64,000 bases of DNA, from assembly GCF_040327995.1 (NCBI RefSeq), contig NZ_JBEPIJ010000006.1, forward strand, positions 1 through 64,000, given 5' to 3'. The DNA is from Solimonas thermocellulolyticum. Lineage in GTDB: Bacteria; Pseudomonadota; Gammaproteobacteria; Nevskiales; Nevskiaceae. A program made the position numbers and the translations under genes. This document shows, in pieces, positions 15,819 through 23,796 of this stretch (the first letter of the stretch is position 1; every line of letters begins with the position of its first letter). A model generated the notes under the pieces. The model did not search any database. It saw nothing but the letters and a program-made list of their open reading frames with translations, and was not told the DNA's origin.

Positions 15819-15836
15819 CGTTTCGCATGCGAAACG
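15819..15836. repeat. dispersed palindrome, copy 5
   Basis: Perfect CGTTTCGCATGCGAAACG, 19 bases beyond the end of the minus-strand RelE-like toxin gene. Confidence 0.9.
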
Positions 15837-15855
15837 GACGCGGCCCGGCCGACGG

Positions 15856-16182
15856 CTACTTTTTGCCGTAGGTGGCGTCGTGATCCGGTGGAATGGAGAG
15901 TAGGCGGATGAAATCGCCGTCACGGTACGCCACGGCCCGGCGTGCCTGGGTGATACGCAGACTGTAGAGGGCGGCGACGCCGGCGGGCGGCTCGATGCTG
16001 GTGATTTTCTCCCAGCGTAGTCCCTTGTCCCGATAGACCTGGTTCCAGGTGAGCTGGCGCAGCTTGTCCAGCATGTCCAGCGCGGCGTGACGTTCGATCT
16101 TTTGCAATCCGAGGAGGTCGCGCTGGAAAATGGGGTTGTTCAGATCCAGCCGGACCGTGGCATCGCGCTCAGCGGCCTTCAT
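15856..16182 (-). CDS. RelE/ParE-like toxin
   Basis: A 108-residue basic protein. The C-terminal part, YSLRITQARRAVAYRDGDFI and then RLLSIPPDHDATYGKK, is typical of RelE-superfamily toxins, which usually cut mRNA on the ribosome. It overlaps the upstream antitoxin gene by 14 bases, so the two are translationally coupled. Palindrome copies 5 and 6 flank the pair. The exact subfamily is uncertain. Confidence 0.7.
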   Translation of the reverse strand: MKAAERDATVRLDLNNPIFQRDLLGLQKIERHAALDMLDKLRQLTWNQVYRDKGLRWEKITSIEPPAGVAALYSLRITQARRAVAYRDGDFIRLLSIPPDHDATYGKK

Positions 16183-16447
16183 CGCGCAGGCGCTTCAGCG
16201 TTTCATCGTCGGTATCGGCGACAGGATGCGCCTGCGCCCAGGCCAGTGCCTCGCGCAGGTCTGCCGCGGCCTGCGGATGATGCAGCCAGCGTTCGTTGTC
16301 AGGGATGACCGTGGCAGTGCGGATCAGCCAGACGCCCGGCTCCTGTTCTTCGAGCAGCACCTGGCGCCCGGCGTACTGCTTGCCGAGGGAAATCGTCCCG
16401 TTGGCGCCGACCACCTTGACGGTCGGCTGGCTGGCAAGGGCGGGCAT
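16169..16447 (-). CDS. AbrB-like antitoxin
   Basis: A 92-residue protein. The N-terminal half (TVKVVGANGTISLGKQYAGR, then QVLLEEQEPGVWLIRTA) is a swapped-hairpin AbrB-like DNA-binding domain. The acidic C-terminal helices (NERWLHHPQAAADLREALAW) should wrap the toxin. The AT-rich stretch 16459-16500, unusual for this region, is the likely promoter. It is partner of the RelE-like gene downstream. Confidence 0.72.
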   Translation of the reverse strand: MPALASQPTVKVVGANGTISLGKQYAGRQVLLEEQEPGVWLIRTATVIPDNERWLHHPQAAADLREALAWAQAHPVADTDDETLKRLRDEGR

Positions 16448-16516
16448 GGCGGCCTCCGTTAAATATTAAAATACGAAGGCACTATAACACTAAATGCCGC
16501 AGTGCGGCCGTACTGG

Positions 16517-16534
16517 CGTTTCGCATGCGAAACG
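16517..16534. repeat. dispersed palindrome, copy 6
   Basis: Perfect CGTTTCGCATGCGAAACG between two toxin-antitoxin operons: 70 bases upstream of the AbrB-like antitoxin start and 13 bases beyond the end of the PIN toxin gene. Confidence 0.9.
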
Positions 16535-16547
16535 ACGCCGACCCGAT

Positions 16548-16973
16548 TTAGGGGCGGTGATCCCAGGGGTTGATGACGCGCAAGCCGGCATCGAGGAAGG
16601 GCTGCACGTCCCGCGTGGCGACAGGCAGGCCACGGGCCAGGGCAATGGCGGCGATCAGGGCATCCATCGTGCCGAGCGGCCGGCCCTTGCGTTCGGTCTC
16701 GGCGGTCAGGCGGGCGTAGCACTCGCTCGCCGTGGTGTCGAAGGCGTAGACGCGATCGCCGACGATCAGCGGGAGCTTGCTGCGCAGTTCGACTTGGAGC
16801 TGCTGCTTGGCCTTGCCGTCCGGCTTGCGCTCGACGCCGGCGTACAGCTCAGCAAGGGTTAGCGTGGTCGTGCCGAGCGTTTCCGGCCGCTGCGCGTTGA
16901 GCCAGTCGATCACGGACTGGCTGTAGGCCGGCTTGAGCGGTTCGAACAGGACGTTCGTGTCGAGCAGGATCAC
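16548..16973 (-). CDS. vapC: PIN-domain toxin, VapC/FitB type
   Basis: A 141-residue PIN-domain ribonuclease. It starts MILLDTNVLFEPLKP with the first catalytic Asp. The family Glu is in LTLAELYAGVERK, and the later acids are in GTMDALIAAIA and VATRDVQPF. The ending INPW is typical of FitB-like VapC toxins. Its ATG overlaps the antitoxin stop by four bases. All four acidic positions are present, so it should be active when freed from the antitoxin. Confidence 0.88.
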   Translation of the reverse strand: MILLDTNVLFEPLKPAYSQSVIDWLNAQRPETLGTTTLTLAELYAGVERKPDGKAKQQLQVELRSKLPLIVGDRVYAFDTTASECYARLTAETERKGRPLGTMDALIAAIALARGLPVATRDVQPFLDAGLRVINPWDHRP

Positions 16974-17209
16974 GAGAAGTCCGCGTAGGGCGCCGGCTGG
17001 CGGTCGCGGCGGATGTCGAGCTCGACGCCGCCGATCGACTTGCCGATCGAGACCAGCAGATCGCCGACCCGCACATCGCCTTCCGGCCGCGCCGCGTCCT
17101 GCAGGATGGCGCGGACCTCAGCTTCCGTGCTGCGGCCATGCGCGCGTGCGCGAGTCTTCAGCGCCTGGTGCACGTCCAGGGGCAGATCGCGGATCGTCAG
17201 GGTCGGCAT
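16970..17209 (-). CDS. FitA-type ribbon-helix-helix antitoxin
   Basis: A 79-residue antitoxin. PTLTIRDLPLDVHQALKTRA then HGRSTEAEVRAILQDA is the FitA/StbC-type ribbon-helix-helix, followed by a C-terminal tail that should insert into the PIN toxin. ATG 17209 is chosen over an upstream in-frame start at 17344 that would read through palindrome copy 7. An inverted repeat GCTGT/ACAGC upstream of the start is a candidate operator. Confidence 0.85.
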   Translation of the reverse strand: MPTLTIRDLPLDVHQALKTRARAHGRSTEAEVRAILQDAARPEGDVRVGDLLVSIGKSIGGVELDIRRDRQPAPYADFS

Positions 17210-17270
17210 GGTGCAGTCTCCGATACGTTTTGCTGTCGGGAATAACAGCACAATAGCGATATGACTGCAT

Positions 17271-17288
17271 CGTTTCGCATGCGAAACG
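17271..17288. repeat. dispersed palindrome, copy 7
   Basis: Perfect CGTTTCGCATGCGAAACG, 62 bases upstream of the FitA-type antitoxin start. It is the last copy, about 160 bases from the element's end. Confidence 0.9.
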
Positions 17289-17340
17289 CTCAAGTGCTGC
17301 CGAAGGATCGGCTTATCTGCTCCACATCTGCTTTCAGGCG

Positions 17341-17390
17341 GCAAATCCGGGCAAATTTACGCAACTCGCCGCAAACTGCCGCAAACTATT
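17341..17390. repeat. five 10-bp phased repeats near the element end
   Basis: GCAA-led 10-mers start at 17341, 17351, 17361, 17371 and 17381: GCAAATCCGG, GCAAATTTAC, GCAACTCGCC, GCAAACTGCC and GCAAACTATT. The spacing is exactly one DNA helical turn. A dyad TTGCCTG/CAGGCAG follows at about 17407-17431. Repeats this close to an attachment site often bind an integrase or its helper protein; that role is inferred. Nothing coding is seen from 17210 to 17450. Confidence 0.6.
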
Positions 17391-17450
17391 TTTCATTTAC
17401 TTTCAGTTGCCTGTCTGTATTTTCAGGCAGTTGCGCATCATATGCCTTCC

Positions 17451-17489
17451 CTTAGGAGGCGGATGCTCTATCCACTGAGCTACAAGGGC
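17451..17489 (-). tRNA. 5' half of tRNA-Arg(CCT): element attachment junction
   Basis: Read on the minus strand from 17489, nucleotides 1-39 of a tRNA are intact. These are the acceptor strand GCCCTTG, TA, the D-arm GCTC-AGTGGATA-GAGC, and the anticodon strand TCCGC with loop CTCCTAA (anticodon CCT). After position 39 the sequence changes to GGAAGGCATATG, which cannot pair to close the anticodon stem, and no T-arm or acceptor 3' strand follows. This is a classic tRNA integration boundary, with the chromosome on the right and the element on the left. The tRNA is non-functional here. Confidence 0.8.
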
Positions 17490-17520
17490 GTGCGCCGCGC
17501 GCATGGTAGTCGATGCCGCC

Positions 17521-18264
17521 TCAGCCCTGCAGAACCTGGCCGAGGAAGGCTTCCAGGCGCGGATGTCCGGCGCCGTTGAAAAACCGTTCCGGCGCGTCGA
17601 CATGGCAGATGCGGCCGGCGTCCATGAAGACCACGCGGCTGGCGACCGCGCGGGCAAAGCCCATCTCGTGGGTGACGACGCACATGGTCATGCCCTCGGC
17701 GGCGAGCGCCTTCATCACGTCGAGTACCTCGCCGACCTTTTCCGGATCGAGTGCACTGGTCGGCTCGTCGAACAGCATGATCTGCGGGTTCATCGCCAGC
17801 GCACGGGCGATGGCGACGCGCTGCTGCTGGCCGCCGGAGAGCTGCGATGGGTACTGGTCGTGCTTGCCGGCAAGCCCCACCTTGTCCAGCAGGGCGCGTG
17901 CACGCGCCTCGGCCTCGGCCTCGGACAGGCCGCCGACGATGCGCGGCGCCAGCATCAGATTCTCCAGCACCGTGCGATGCGGGAACAGGTTGAACGACTG
18001 GAACACCATACCGACCCGCGCGCGCAGGCGATTGAGGTCGGTGTGCCGGTCGTGGACGGCCTCGCCGAGCACGCGGATCTCACCGGCGCTGATCGGCTCC
18101 AGCGCATTGAGCGTGCGCAGCAGCGTGGACTTGCCGGAGCCGCTGGGCCCGACGATGCAGATCACCTCGCCGCGCGCCACGCTCAAGGACACGTCGGCCA
18201 GCGCGACGACGCCGTTGGCGTAGGTCTTGTGGACGCCGCGCGCCTCGATCAACACTTCAGTCAT
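17521..18264 (-). CDS. polar amino acid ABC transporter ATPase
   Basis: A 247-residue ABC ATPase of the GlnQ/HisP/ArtP group. It has Walker A GPSGSGKST near residue 40, Q-loop VFQSFNLFPH, signature LSGGQQQR, Walker B IMLFDEPTSALDP and switch THEM. It powers amino acid uptake with the permease (overlapping by eight bases) and binding protein encoded upstream on the same strand. Next to the arginine-degradation operon, arginine or another basic amino acid is the likely substrate; the sequence alone cannot decide it. Confidence 0.9.
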   Translation of the reverse strand: MTEVLIEARGVHKTYANGVVALADVSLSVARGEVICIVGPSGSGKSTLLRTLNALEPISAGEIRVLGEAVHDRHTDLNRLRARVGMVFQSFNLFPHRTVLENLMLAPRIVGGLSEAEAEARARALLDKVGLAGKHDQYPSQLSGGQQQRVAIARALAMNPQIMLFDEPTSALDPEKVGEVLDVMKALAAEGMTMCVVTHEMGFARAVASRVVFMDAGRICHVDAPERFFNGAGHPRLEAFLGQVLQG

Positions 18265-19219
18265 GGGCGAGCCGGCGTTCGAGGCGGCGCACCCACAGCG
18301 ACAGCGTGCCGGTGAGTACGAGATACATCGCCGCGACGGTGAACCAGACTTCGAAGGGGCTGAAGGTCGAGCTGACCACCTCGCGCCCGGCCTTGGTCAG
18401 GTCGGTGAGCGCCATCACCGACACCAGCGAGGAGTCCTTGATCAGGTTGATGGACTGCCCGGCCAGCGGCGGCAAGGCCTTCTTCAAGGCCTGGGGCAGG
18501 ATCACATGGCGCATCGCCTGCATGTAGGACAGTCCGAGACTGCGCGCGGCTTCCATCTGTCCGCGCGGCACCGCCTCGATGCCGGCGCGCACGATCTCGG
18601 CGACATAGGCGCCGGTGAACACGGACAGCGCGGCGACGCCGGCCGTGAAGGCTGACAGATCCAGCACGGTGCCGACGAAGAAATAGAAGATGAAGATCTG
18701 CACCAGGAGCGGCGTACCGCGGATCAGCTCGACATAGGTCGCCGCGAGCGCGCGCGACGCCGGATTGTGGGCGACGCGGCCGAGCCCGACGACGACGCCG
18801 ACGACCAGCGCGAACAGCAGCGAGATCGCCGACAGCTTGAGCGTCACCCACAGCCCCCAGACCAGCGGTCCCGCGGCGATGCCGGACTTCATCGCGATGG
18901 CATCGCCTTCGAACACCAGATCGCCGTCGGCGGACAGCATGCGGTCGAAACCGTCCACGCGCACGCGCTCGGCGGTACGCAGCGATTCGATCTCCAGGCT
19001 CTTGCCGTCGTCGGCGAGCCTGACGAAGCCGTCGAACGGCGCGACGACGTCCTCGCCCTCGAAGCTGACGATGTACTGCGGGATGCGTTCCCAGTGCCAG
19101 TTGTAGTCCACCCGCGTGCCGGCGGCGTAGATACCGTAGCCGAGCGCGGCGATTACCGCGAGATAGAGCGCGTACCAGCCGGCGGTGCGCAGGCGTGCTG
19201 CGGAATCAGCCGGCGACAT
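18257..19219 (-). CDS. amino acid ABC transporter permease
   Basis: A 320-residue HisM/GlnP-type permease. One N-terminal membrane segment is followed by an unusual soluble insert of about 80 residues (residues 45-120), then four to five membrane segments. The EAA loop is EAARSLGLSYMQAMRHVILPQA. The C-terminus ends RRLERRLAHD. The gene overlaps the binding-protein gene by 14 bases and the ATPase gene by eight. The periplasmic insert is longer than in typical permeases and may contact the binding protein. Confidence 0.88.
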   Translation of the reverse strand: MSPADSAARLRTAGWYALYLAVIAALGYGIYAAGTRVDYNWHWERIPQYIVSFEGEDVVAPFDGFVRLADDGKSLEIESLRTAERVRVDGFDRMLSADGDLVFEGDAIAMKSGIAAGPLVWGLWVTLKLSAISLLFALVVGVVVGLGRVAHNPASRALAATYVELIRGTPLLVQIFIFYFFVGTVLDLSAFTAGVAALSVFTGAYVAEIVRAGIEAVPRGQMEAARSLGLSYMQAMRHVILPQALKKALPPLAGQSINLIKDSSLVSVMALTDLTKAGREVVSSTFSPFEVWFTVAAMYLVLTGTLSLWVRRLERRLAHD

Positions 19220-20021
19220 GCTTCAGCCACGCGGTGTTTTCGAACCACTTGCGATACAGCGCGTCGTAGACGCCCTCGTCGCGGATCTGGCGCAGGAAGT
19301 TGTTCAGCCAGTTGAGAAAGTCCGGATCGCCCTTGCGCACCGCCCAGCCCAGCGGCTCGCGCGTGAACGGCTCCTTGAGATGCACCGCGGCGTCGGGGAA
19401 GCGTGCGGCGTAGACGACGTTGTACGGCAGGTCGTAGACGAAGGCGTCGGCGCGGCCGCTGCGGACCTCGATCATCGCCTCGGCCTCGCTCTCGAAACTG
19501 CGAATGCGCGCCCTGGGCATGAAGCGCCGCGCGGCGATGTCGCCGGTGGTGCCGAGCTTGGTCGCGATCGTGTACCGCGGATCGTCGAGCTGACTGTAGG
19601 TGGTCACTTTGTCCTCGTGCGCACGGTTGAGCAGCACCGACTGGCCGATGACGATGTACGGATCGGCGAAGTTCACCTGCAGGTTGCGCTCCGCAGTGAT
19701 GGTCATGCCGCCCATCAGGATGTCGAACTTGTCGGTCAAGAGCGCCGGGATGATGCCGTCCCACTGCGTGTTGACCAGCGTCAGTTTCACGCCCATCGTC
19801 TTGGCCATCAGGCGCGCCAGATCGACATCGAAGCCGATGATGTTGCCCTTCTTGTCGAGCATTTCGAACGGCATGTAGCCGGCCTCCAGTCCCACGCGCA
19901 GCTCGCCGCGCTTGAGGATCCGGTTGAGCGTCGACTTTTCCCACAGCGACTGATCGTTCGCCGGTGCCGGCGCGCACAGCAAGACCAGGAGCAGCCCCAG
20001 GATTCCCCTCATGCGTAACAT
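19206..20021 (-). CDS. amino acid ABC transporter substrate-binding protein
   Basis: A 271-residue periplasmic binding protein with a signal peptide ending near CAPAPAND. Family-3 solute-binding features include LRVGLEAGYMPFEMLDKKGN, IIGFDVDLARLMAKTMGVK and DILMGGMTITAERN. It captures the substrate and delivers it to the permease. I start at ATG 20021; ATG 20012 is equally usable. It diverges from the hydrolase-ast operon across 54 bases, suggesting shared control. Confidence 0.88.
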   Translation of the reverse strand: MLRMRGILGLLLVLLCAPAPANDQSLWEKSTLNRILKRGELRVGLEAGYMPFEMLDKKGNIIGFDVDLARLMAKTMGVKLTLVNTQWDGIIPALLTDKFDILMGGMTITAERNLQVNFADPYIVIGQSVLLNRAHEDKVTTYSQLDDPRYTIATKLGTTGDIAARRFMPRARIRSFESEAEAMIEVRSGRADAFVYDLPYNVVYAARFPDAAVHLKEPFTREPLGWAVRKGDPDFLNWLNNFLRQIRDEGVYDALYRKWFENTAWLKHVAG

Positions 20022-20075
20022 CGGCGTGCAGGACAGGATGTAGAGTGCCCGATTAGAGCAGAACGGGTCCGGCCG

Positions 20076-21290
20076 ATGCGAGAGGCGTTCACCCCATGGC
20101 TGCAATGGATCGACGCGCAGTTGCCGGAAATGCGCGACGCGCTGCTGTGCCTCAGTAACCAGAACTCCGGCAGCTTCAACGCCGCCGGCGTGCGCGCGGT
20201 CGGCGCGCAGATGCTGGAACGCTTCGCGCCGCTCGGCTGCACCCACGAGTGGATCGAGCTGCCAGCCTTCACCGCCACCGCCGACGACGGCCGCCCGTGC
20301 GAGCGCCCGATCGGCCCGGCGCTGCGGTTGCGGCAGCGGCCCGACGCACCCTTGCAGGTGTTTCTCGGCGGCCATCTGGACACCGTCTTTGCGATCGACC
20401 ACCCGTTCCAGCAGGCGCATCAGGATGGCGACGACAGCCTGCACGGCCCCGGTGTCGCCGATCTCAAGGGCGGGCTGCTGGTGATGTGGGCCGCACTCGC
20501 CGCACTCGAGCGCAGCCCGTGGCGCGCGCGCATCGGCTGGGAGGTGCTGCTGAACCCGGACGAGGAGATCGGCTCGGCCGGATCGGCGCCCCTGCTGCGC
20601 GAAGCCGCCGCGCGCAACCACTTCGGCCTGGTCTACGAACCCGCCTTCCCCGACGGCGGGCTCGCCTCGGCACGCAAGGGCAGCGGCAACTTCGATGTCA
20701 TCGTCCACGGCCGCGCAGCGCACGCGGGGCGCAATCCCGAGGACGGTCGCAATGCCTTGCGCGCGGCCGCCGATGTGATACGCGCGGTCGACGCGCTCAA
20801 CGGCGTGCGCGACGGCGTGACCCTCAACGTCGGCTACGTCCACGGTGGTGGTGCACTCAACGTCGTGCCGGACCTGTGCGTGTTCAAATTCAACGTGCGC
20901 ACGGCGCGGCCCGACGACGAATGCTGGGTGCAGGAGCAGCTCGACCTGATTCTCACCCGTGCGCAGCGCGACGGGGTGAGCTTCGAGCTGCGCGGCGGCT
21001 TCACGCGCCCGCCGAAGATCGTCGACGCGCGCGCACACACGCTGATCGACTGGCTCGGCGACTGCGGCCGAACGCTCGGCACACCGCTCGCATTCAGGCC
21101 CACCGGCGGCTGCTGCGACGGCAACAACCTCGCCGCCTATGGCCTGCCCAACGTCGACAACCTCGGCGTCGTCGGCCGCGACATCCATTCCGCCGCCGAG
21201 CGCATGCGCATCTCCTCGCTGACCGAGCGCGCGAAGATCTCGGCGCTGTTGCTGCTGCGCTGTGCCAGCGGCGATCTGGTCTGGAACTGA
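20076..21290 (+). CDS. M20-family metallohydrolase
   Basis: A 404-residue zinc hydrolase of the M20/ArgE-DapE-CPG2 group. Metal and catalytic motifs are GGHLDTVF, GPGVADLKGG and NPDEEIGSAGS, followed by the dimerisation domain (GRAAHAGRNPEDGRNA) and a closing metal histidine in GRDIHSAAE. It heads the ast operon, two bases from astA. It is not AstE, which is an M14-type enzyme, but it may cleave an acylated amino acid in the same route. The exact substrate is unknown. Confidence 0.8.
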   Translation: MREAFTPWLQWIDAQLPEMRDALLCLSNQNSGSFNAAGVRAVGAQMLERFAPLGCTHEWIELPAFTATADDGRPCERPIGPALRLRQRPDAPLQVFLGGHLDTVFAIDHPFQQAHQDGDDSLHGPGVADLKGGLLVMWAALAALERSPWRARIGWEVLLNPDEEIGSAGSAPLLREAAARNHFGLVYEPAFPDGGLASARKGSGNFDVIVHGRAAHAGRNPEDGRNALRAAADVIRAVDALNGVRDGVTLNVGYVHGGGALNVVPDLCVFKFNVRTARPDDECWVQEQLDLILTRAQRDGVSFELRGGFTRPPKIVDARAHTLIDWLGDCGRTLGTPLAFRPTGGCCDGNNLAAYGLPNVDNLGVVGRDIHSAAERMRISSLTERAKISALLLLRCASGDLVWN

Positions 21291-21292
21291 CC

Positions 21293-22312
21293 ATGCGCTA
21301 CATCCGCCCCATCCAAGCCGACGATCTCGACGCTCTGCTGCAGATGGCGCGCACTGCCGGCGCCGGCTTCACTTCGCTGCCGCCGGACCGCGACACGCTG
21401 CGCGCCAAGATCGAGCGCTCGCTGCGGTCCTTCGCCGAACCGGTCAACGAGCCGGGGCATCAGCGCTACATGTTCGTGCTTGTCGAATCCGAGACCGGCG
21501 AGGTCGGCGGCTGCTGCGCGGTCGAGGCCGCGTGCGGTCTCGACGAGCCGTTCTACAACTATCACGTCGGCCTGACCGTGCACGCCAGCCGCACGTTGAA
21601 CGTCTACACGCGCGTGCCGACGCTGTATCTGTCGAACGACCTGACCGGCAGCAGCGTGCTGTGCTCGCTGTATCTGGCGCCGGCGTTTCGCGCGGCCGGC
21701 ATGGGCCACCTGCTGTCCAAGTCGCGCTTTTTGTTCATCGCCAGCCATCGCGCGCGCTTTGCCGACAAGATCATCGCCGAGATGCGCGGCGTTTCCGATG
21801 CCGCCGGCCGCTCGCCGTTCTGGGAAGGTCTGGGCCGACATTTCTTCAGCATCGAGTACGAGCTTGCCGAACACATCGTCGGCCAGGGTAACAAGGCCTG
21901 CATCGCCGAGCTCATGCCGACACATCCGATCTACACCAGCTTGCTGCCGGCGGAGGCGCAGCGCGTGATGGGCCGCGTCCACGAACAGACCGCGCCGGCA
22001 CTCAAGCTGCTGGAGCAAGAGGGCTTTCGTTACCAGAACTACATCGACATCTTCGACGGCGGACCGACGGTCGAGGCACCGACCGCGCAGGTGCGCTCGA
22101 TCCGCCGCTCGCGCGTGCTGCGCGTGCGTGTGGGCGACGGCACGACGAAGGCGCGCGCGACGCCGCATCTGATCTCCAATCTTTCGCTCGGCGGCTTCCG
22201 CTGCGCGCTCGCGCCCTTGAGCGTGCAGCAGGACCGGCTGAGCCTGACGCCGGCGCTGGCAGCGACCCTGGGTCTTGCCGACGGCGACAACGCACGCGTG
22301 GTGGCGCTATGA
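21293..22312 (+). CDS. astA: arginine N-succinyltransferase
   Basis: A 339-residue AstA. It transfers succinyl from succinyl-CoA to the alpha-amine of arginine, the first step of the AST pathway. Recognisable stretches are MRYIRPIQADDLDALL, AGAGFTSLPPD, SSVLCSLYLAPAFRAAGMG and GRSPFWEGLGRHFFSIEY. The length matches the family. The stop overlaps the astD start by four bases. It sits in the order hydrolase-astA-astD-astB. Confidence 0.93.
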   Translation: MRYIRPIQADDLDALLQMARTAGAGFTSLPPDRDTLRAKIERSLRSFAEPVNEPGHQRYMFVLVESETGEVGGCCAVEAACGLDEPFYNYHVGLTVHASRTLNVYTRVPTLYLSNDLTGSSVLCSLYLAPAFRAAGMGHLLSKSRFLFIASHRARFADKIIAEMRGVSDAAGRSPFWEGLGRHFFSIEYELAEHIVGQGNKACIAELMPTHPIYTSLLPAEAQRVMGRVHEQTAPALKLLEQEGFRYQNYIDIFDGGPTVEAPTAQVRSIRRSRVLRVRVGDGTTKARATPHLISNLSLGGFRCALAPLSVQQDRLSLTPALAATLGLADGDNARVVAL

Positions 22313-23796
22313 CGCGATCGTTGCAGAATCTCACCGGCGAGCTGTATCTCGACGGCCGCTGGTGCCGCGGCAGCGGACCGGTTTTCGAGAGCCTCGCCCC
22401 GCACGATGAGCACCGCGTCTGGCAGGGCTGCGCCGCCAGCGCGAGCGACGTCGACGACGCCTTCGTCGCCGCACGCAAGGCCTTCGATGATTGGGCCGAC
22501 CGCAGCTTCGCCGAGCGCGCGACGCTCACGCGCGCGTTCGCGACCCTGCTCGAGGCGCAGGCCGAGGCGCTGGCGCGCTTGCTCGCCGAGGAGACCGGCA
22601 AGCCGCTGTGGGAGGCGCGCACCGAAGTCGCGGCCATGGTCGGCAAGATCGAATTGTCGATCCGCGCCAACCGCGAACGCACCGGCGAGCACGAGCAGGC
22701 CACCGATTTCGGCCGCCACGTGCTGCGTCACCGTCCGCACGGCGTCGTTGCCGTGTTCGGGCCGTACAACTTTCCGGGACACCTGCCCAACGGCCACATC
22801 GTGCCGGCGCTGCTCGCCGGCAACTGCGTGCTGTTCAAGCCCAGCGAGCTGACGCCGGCGACCGCCGAGGCGACCGTGCGCCTGTGGGAACAGGCCGGCC
22901 TGCCGCCCGGCGTGCTACAACTGCTGCAAGGCGAGCGCGCGACCGGCGCGGCGATCGCGGCACATCCCCAGCTCGACGGTCTCTACTTCACCGGCAGCCA
23001 GCGCACCGGCGCACTGCTGCACCGCCAGTTCGCCGACGACAGCGGCCGCATCCTCGCGCTCGAACTCGGCGGCAACAATCCGCTGATCGTGCGCGCGGTC
23101 GCCGACCTCGACGCCGCCGTGCTCGACACCGTGCAGTCGGCCTTCATCACCGCGGGTCAGCGCTGCACCTGCGCGCGGCGCCTGTTCGTACCGCGCGGCG
23201 CCTGGGGCGATGCCTACATCGAACGGCTCATCGCCGTCGCGCGGACGCTGCGCATCGATCGCTGGGACGCCGAACCGCCGCCGTACATGGGTCCGGTGAT
23301 CAGCGCGCGCGCCGCAGATGCCCTGCTCGCCGCGCAGCAACGCCTGCTCGACGCCGGTGCGCGCAGCCTGCTGGCGATGCGCCGACTCGATCTCGGACGG
23401 GCCTTCGTGTCCCCGGGCATCGTCGACGTGAGCGCCATGGCCGAGGTTCCGGACGAGGAATACTTCGGCCCGTTGCTGCAGGTGATCCGCTACGACACGC
23501 TCGACGAGGCCATCGCCGGCGCCAACCGCACGCGCTACGGCCTGTCTGCCGGCTTCATCGGCGAGGACGCCGCCGAATACGAGCGCTTCCGCCTGCGCAT
23601 CCGTGCCGGCATCGTCAACTGGAACCGGCCGACCACCGGTGCCTCCGGCGCCTACCCGTTCGGCGGCATCGGTGCCAGCGGCAATCACCGGCCGAGCGCC
23701 TACTACGCCGCCGACTATTGCGCCTATCCGGTCGCGAGCAGCGAAGCGCCGCGCATGCAGCGCGCGAGCAAGCTGCCGCCGGGAGTGAGCCTGTGA
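22309..23796 (+). CDS. astD: succinylglutamate-semialdehyde dehydrogenase
   Basis: A 495-residue aldehyde dehydrogenase. It oxidises N-succinylglutamate semialdehyde to succinylglutamate with NAD. Motifs include VVAVFGPYNFPGHLPNGH, FTGSQRTG, the general-base Glu252 in ALELGGNNP and the catalytic Cys286 in TAGQRCTCARR. The FPGHLPNGHI stretch is the AstD signature. It overlaps astA (4 bases) and astB (4 bases). Confidence 0.93.
   Translation: MTRSLQNLTGELYLDGRWCRGSGPVFESLAPHDEHRVWQGCAASASDVDDAFVAARKAFDDWADRSFAERATLTRAFATLLEAQAEALARLLAEETGKPLWEARTEVAAMVGKIELSIRANRERTGEHEQATDFGRHVLRHRPHGVVAVFGPYNFPGHLPNGHIVPALLAGNCVLFKPSELTPATAEATVRLWEQAGLPPGVLQLLQGERATGAAIAAHPQLDGLYFTGSQRTGALLHRQFADDSGRILALELGGNNPLIVRAVADLDAAVLDTVQSAFITAGQRCTCARRLFVPRGAWGDAYIERLIAVARTLRIDRWDAEPPPYMGPVISARAADALLAAQQRLLDAGARSLLAMRRLDLGRAFVSPGIVDVSAMAEVPDEEYFGPLLQVIRYDTLDEAIAGANRTRYGLSAGFIGEDAAEYERFRLRIRAGIVNWNRPTTGASGAYPFGGIGASGNHRPSAYYAADYCAYPVASSEAPRMQRASKLPPGVSL

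Noticed and set aside
2845..17288. Dispersed palindrome as Xer dif sites
   Set aside because: The arms do not resemble XerC/XerD half-sites and the layout is a perfect palindrome without the 6-base centre typical of dif.
19206..21188. 660-residue minus-strand frame joining the binding protein to upstream sequence
   Set aside because: The part beyond 20021 is antisense to the M20 hydrolase; the signal peptide sets the true start.
20076..21290. M20 hydrolase as AstE
   Set aside because: AstE belongs to the M14 metallopeptidase type; this protein has M20 motifs.
22491..23792. Upstream extension of astB overlapping astD
   Set aside because: Arg/Ala-rich out-of-frame translation of astD; the AstB signature begins at GTG 23793.
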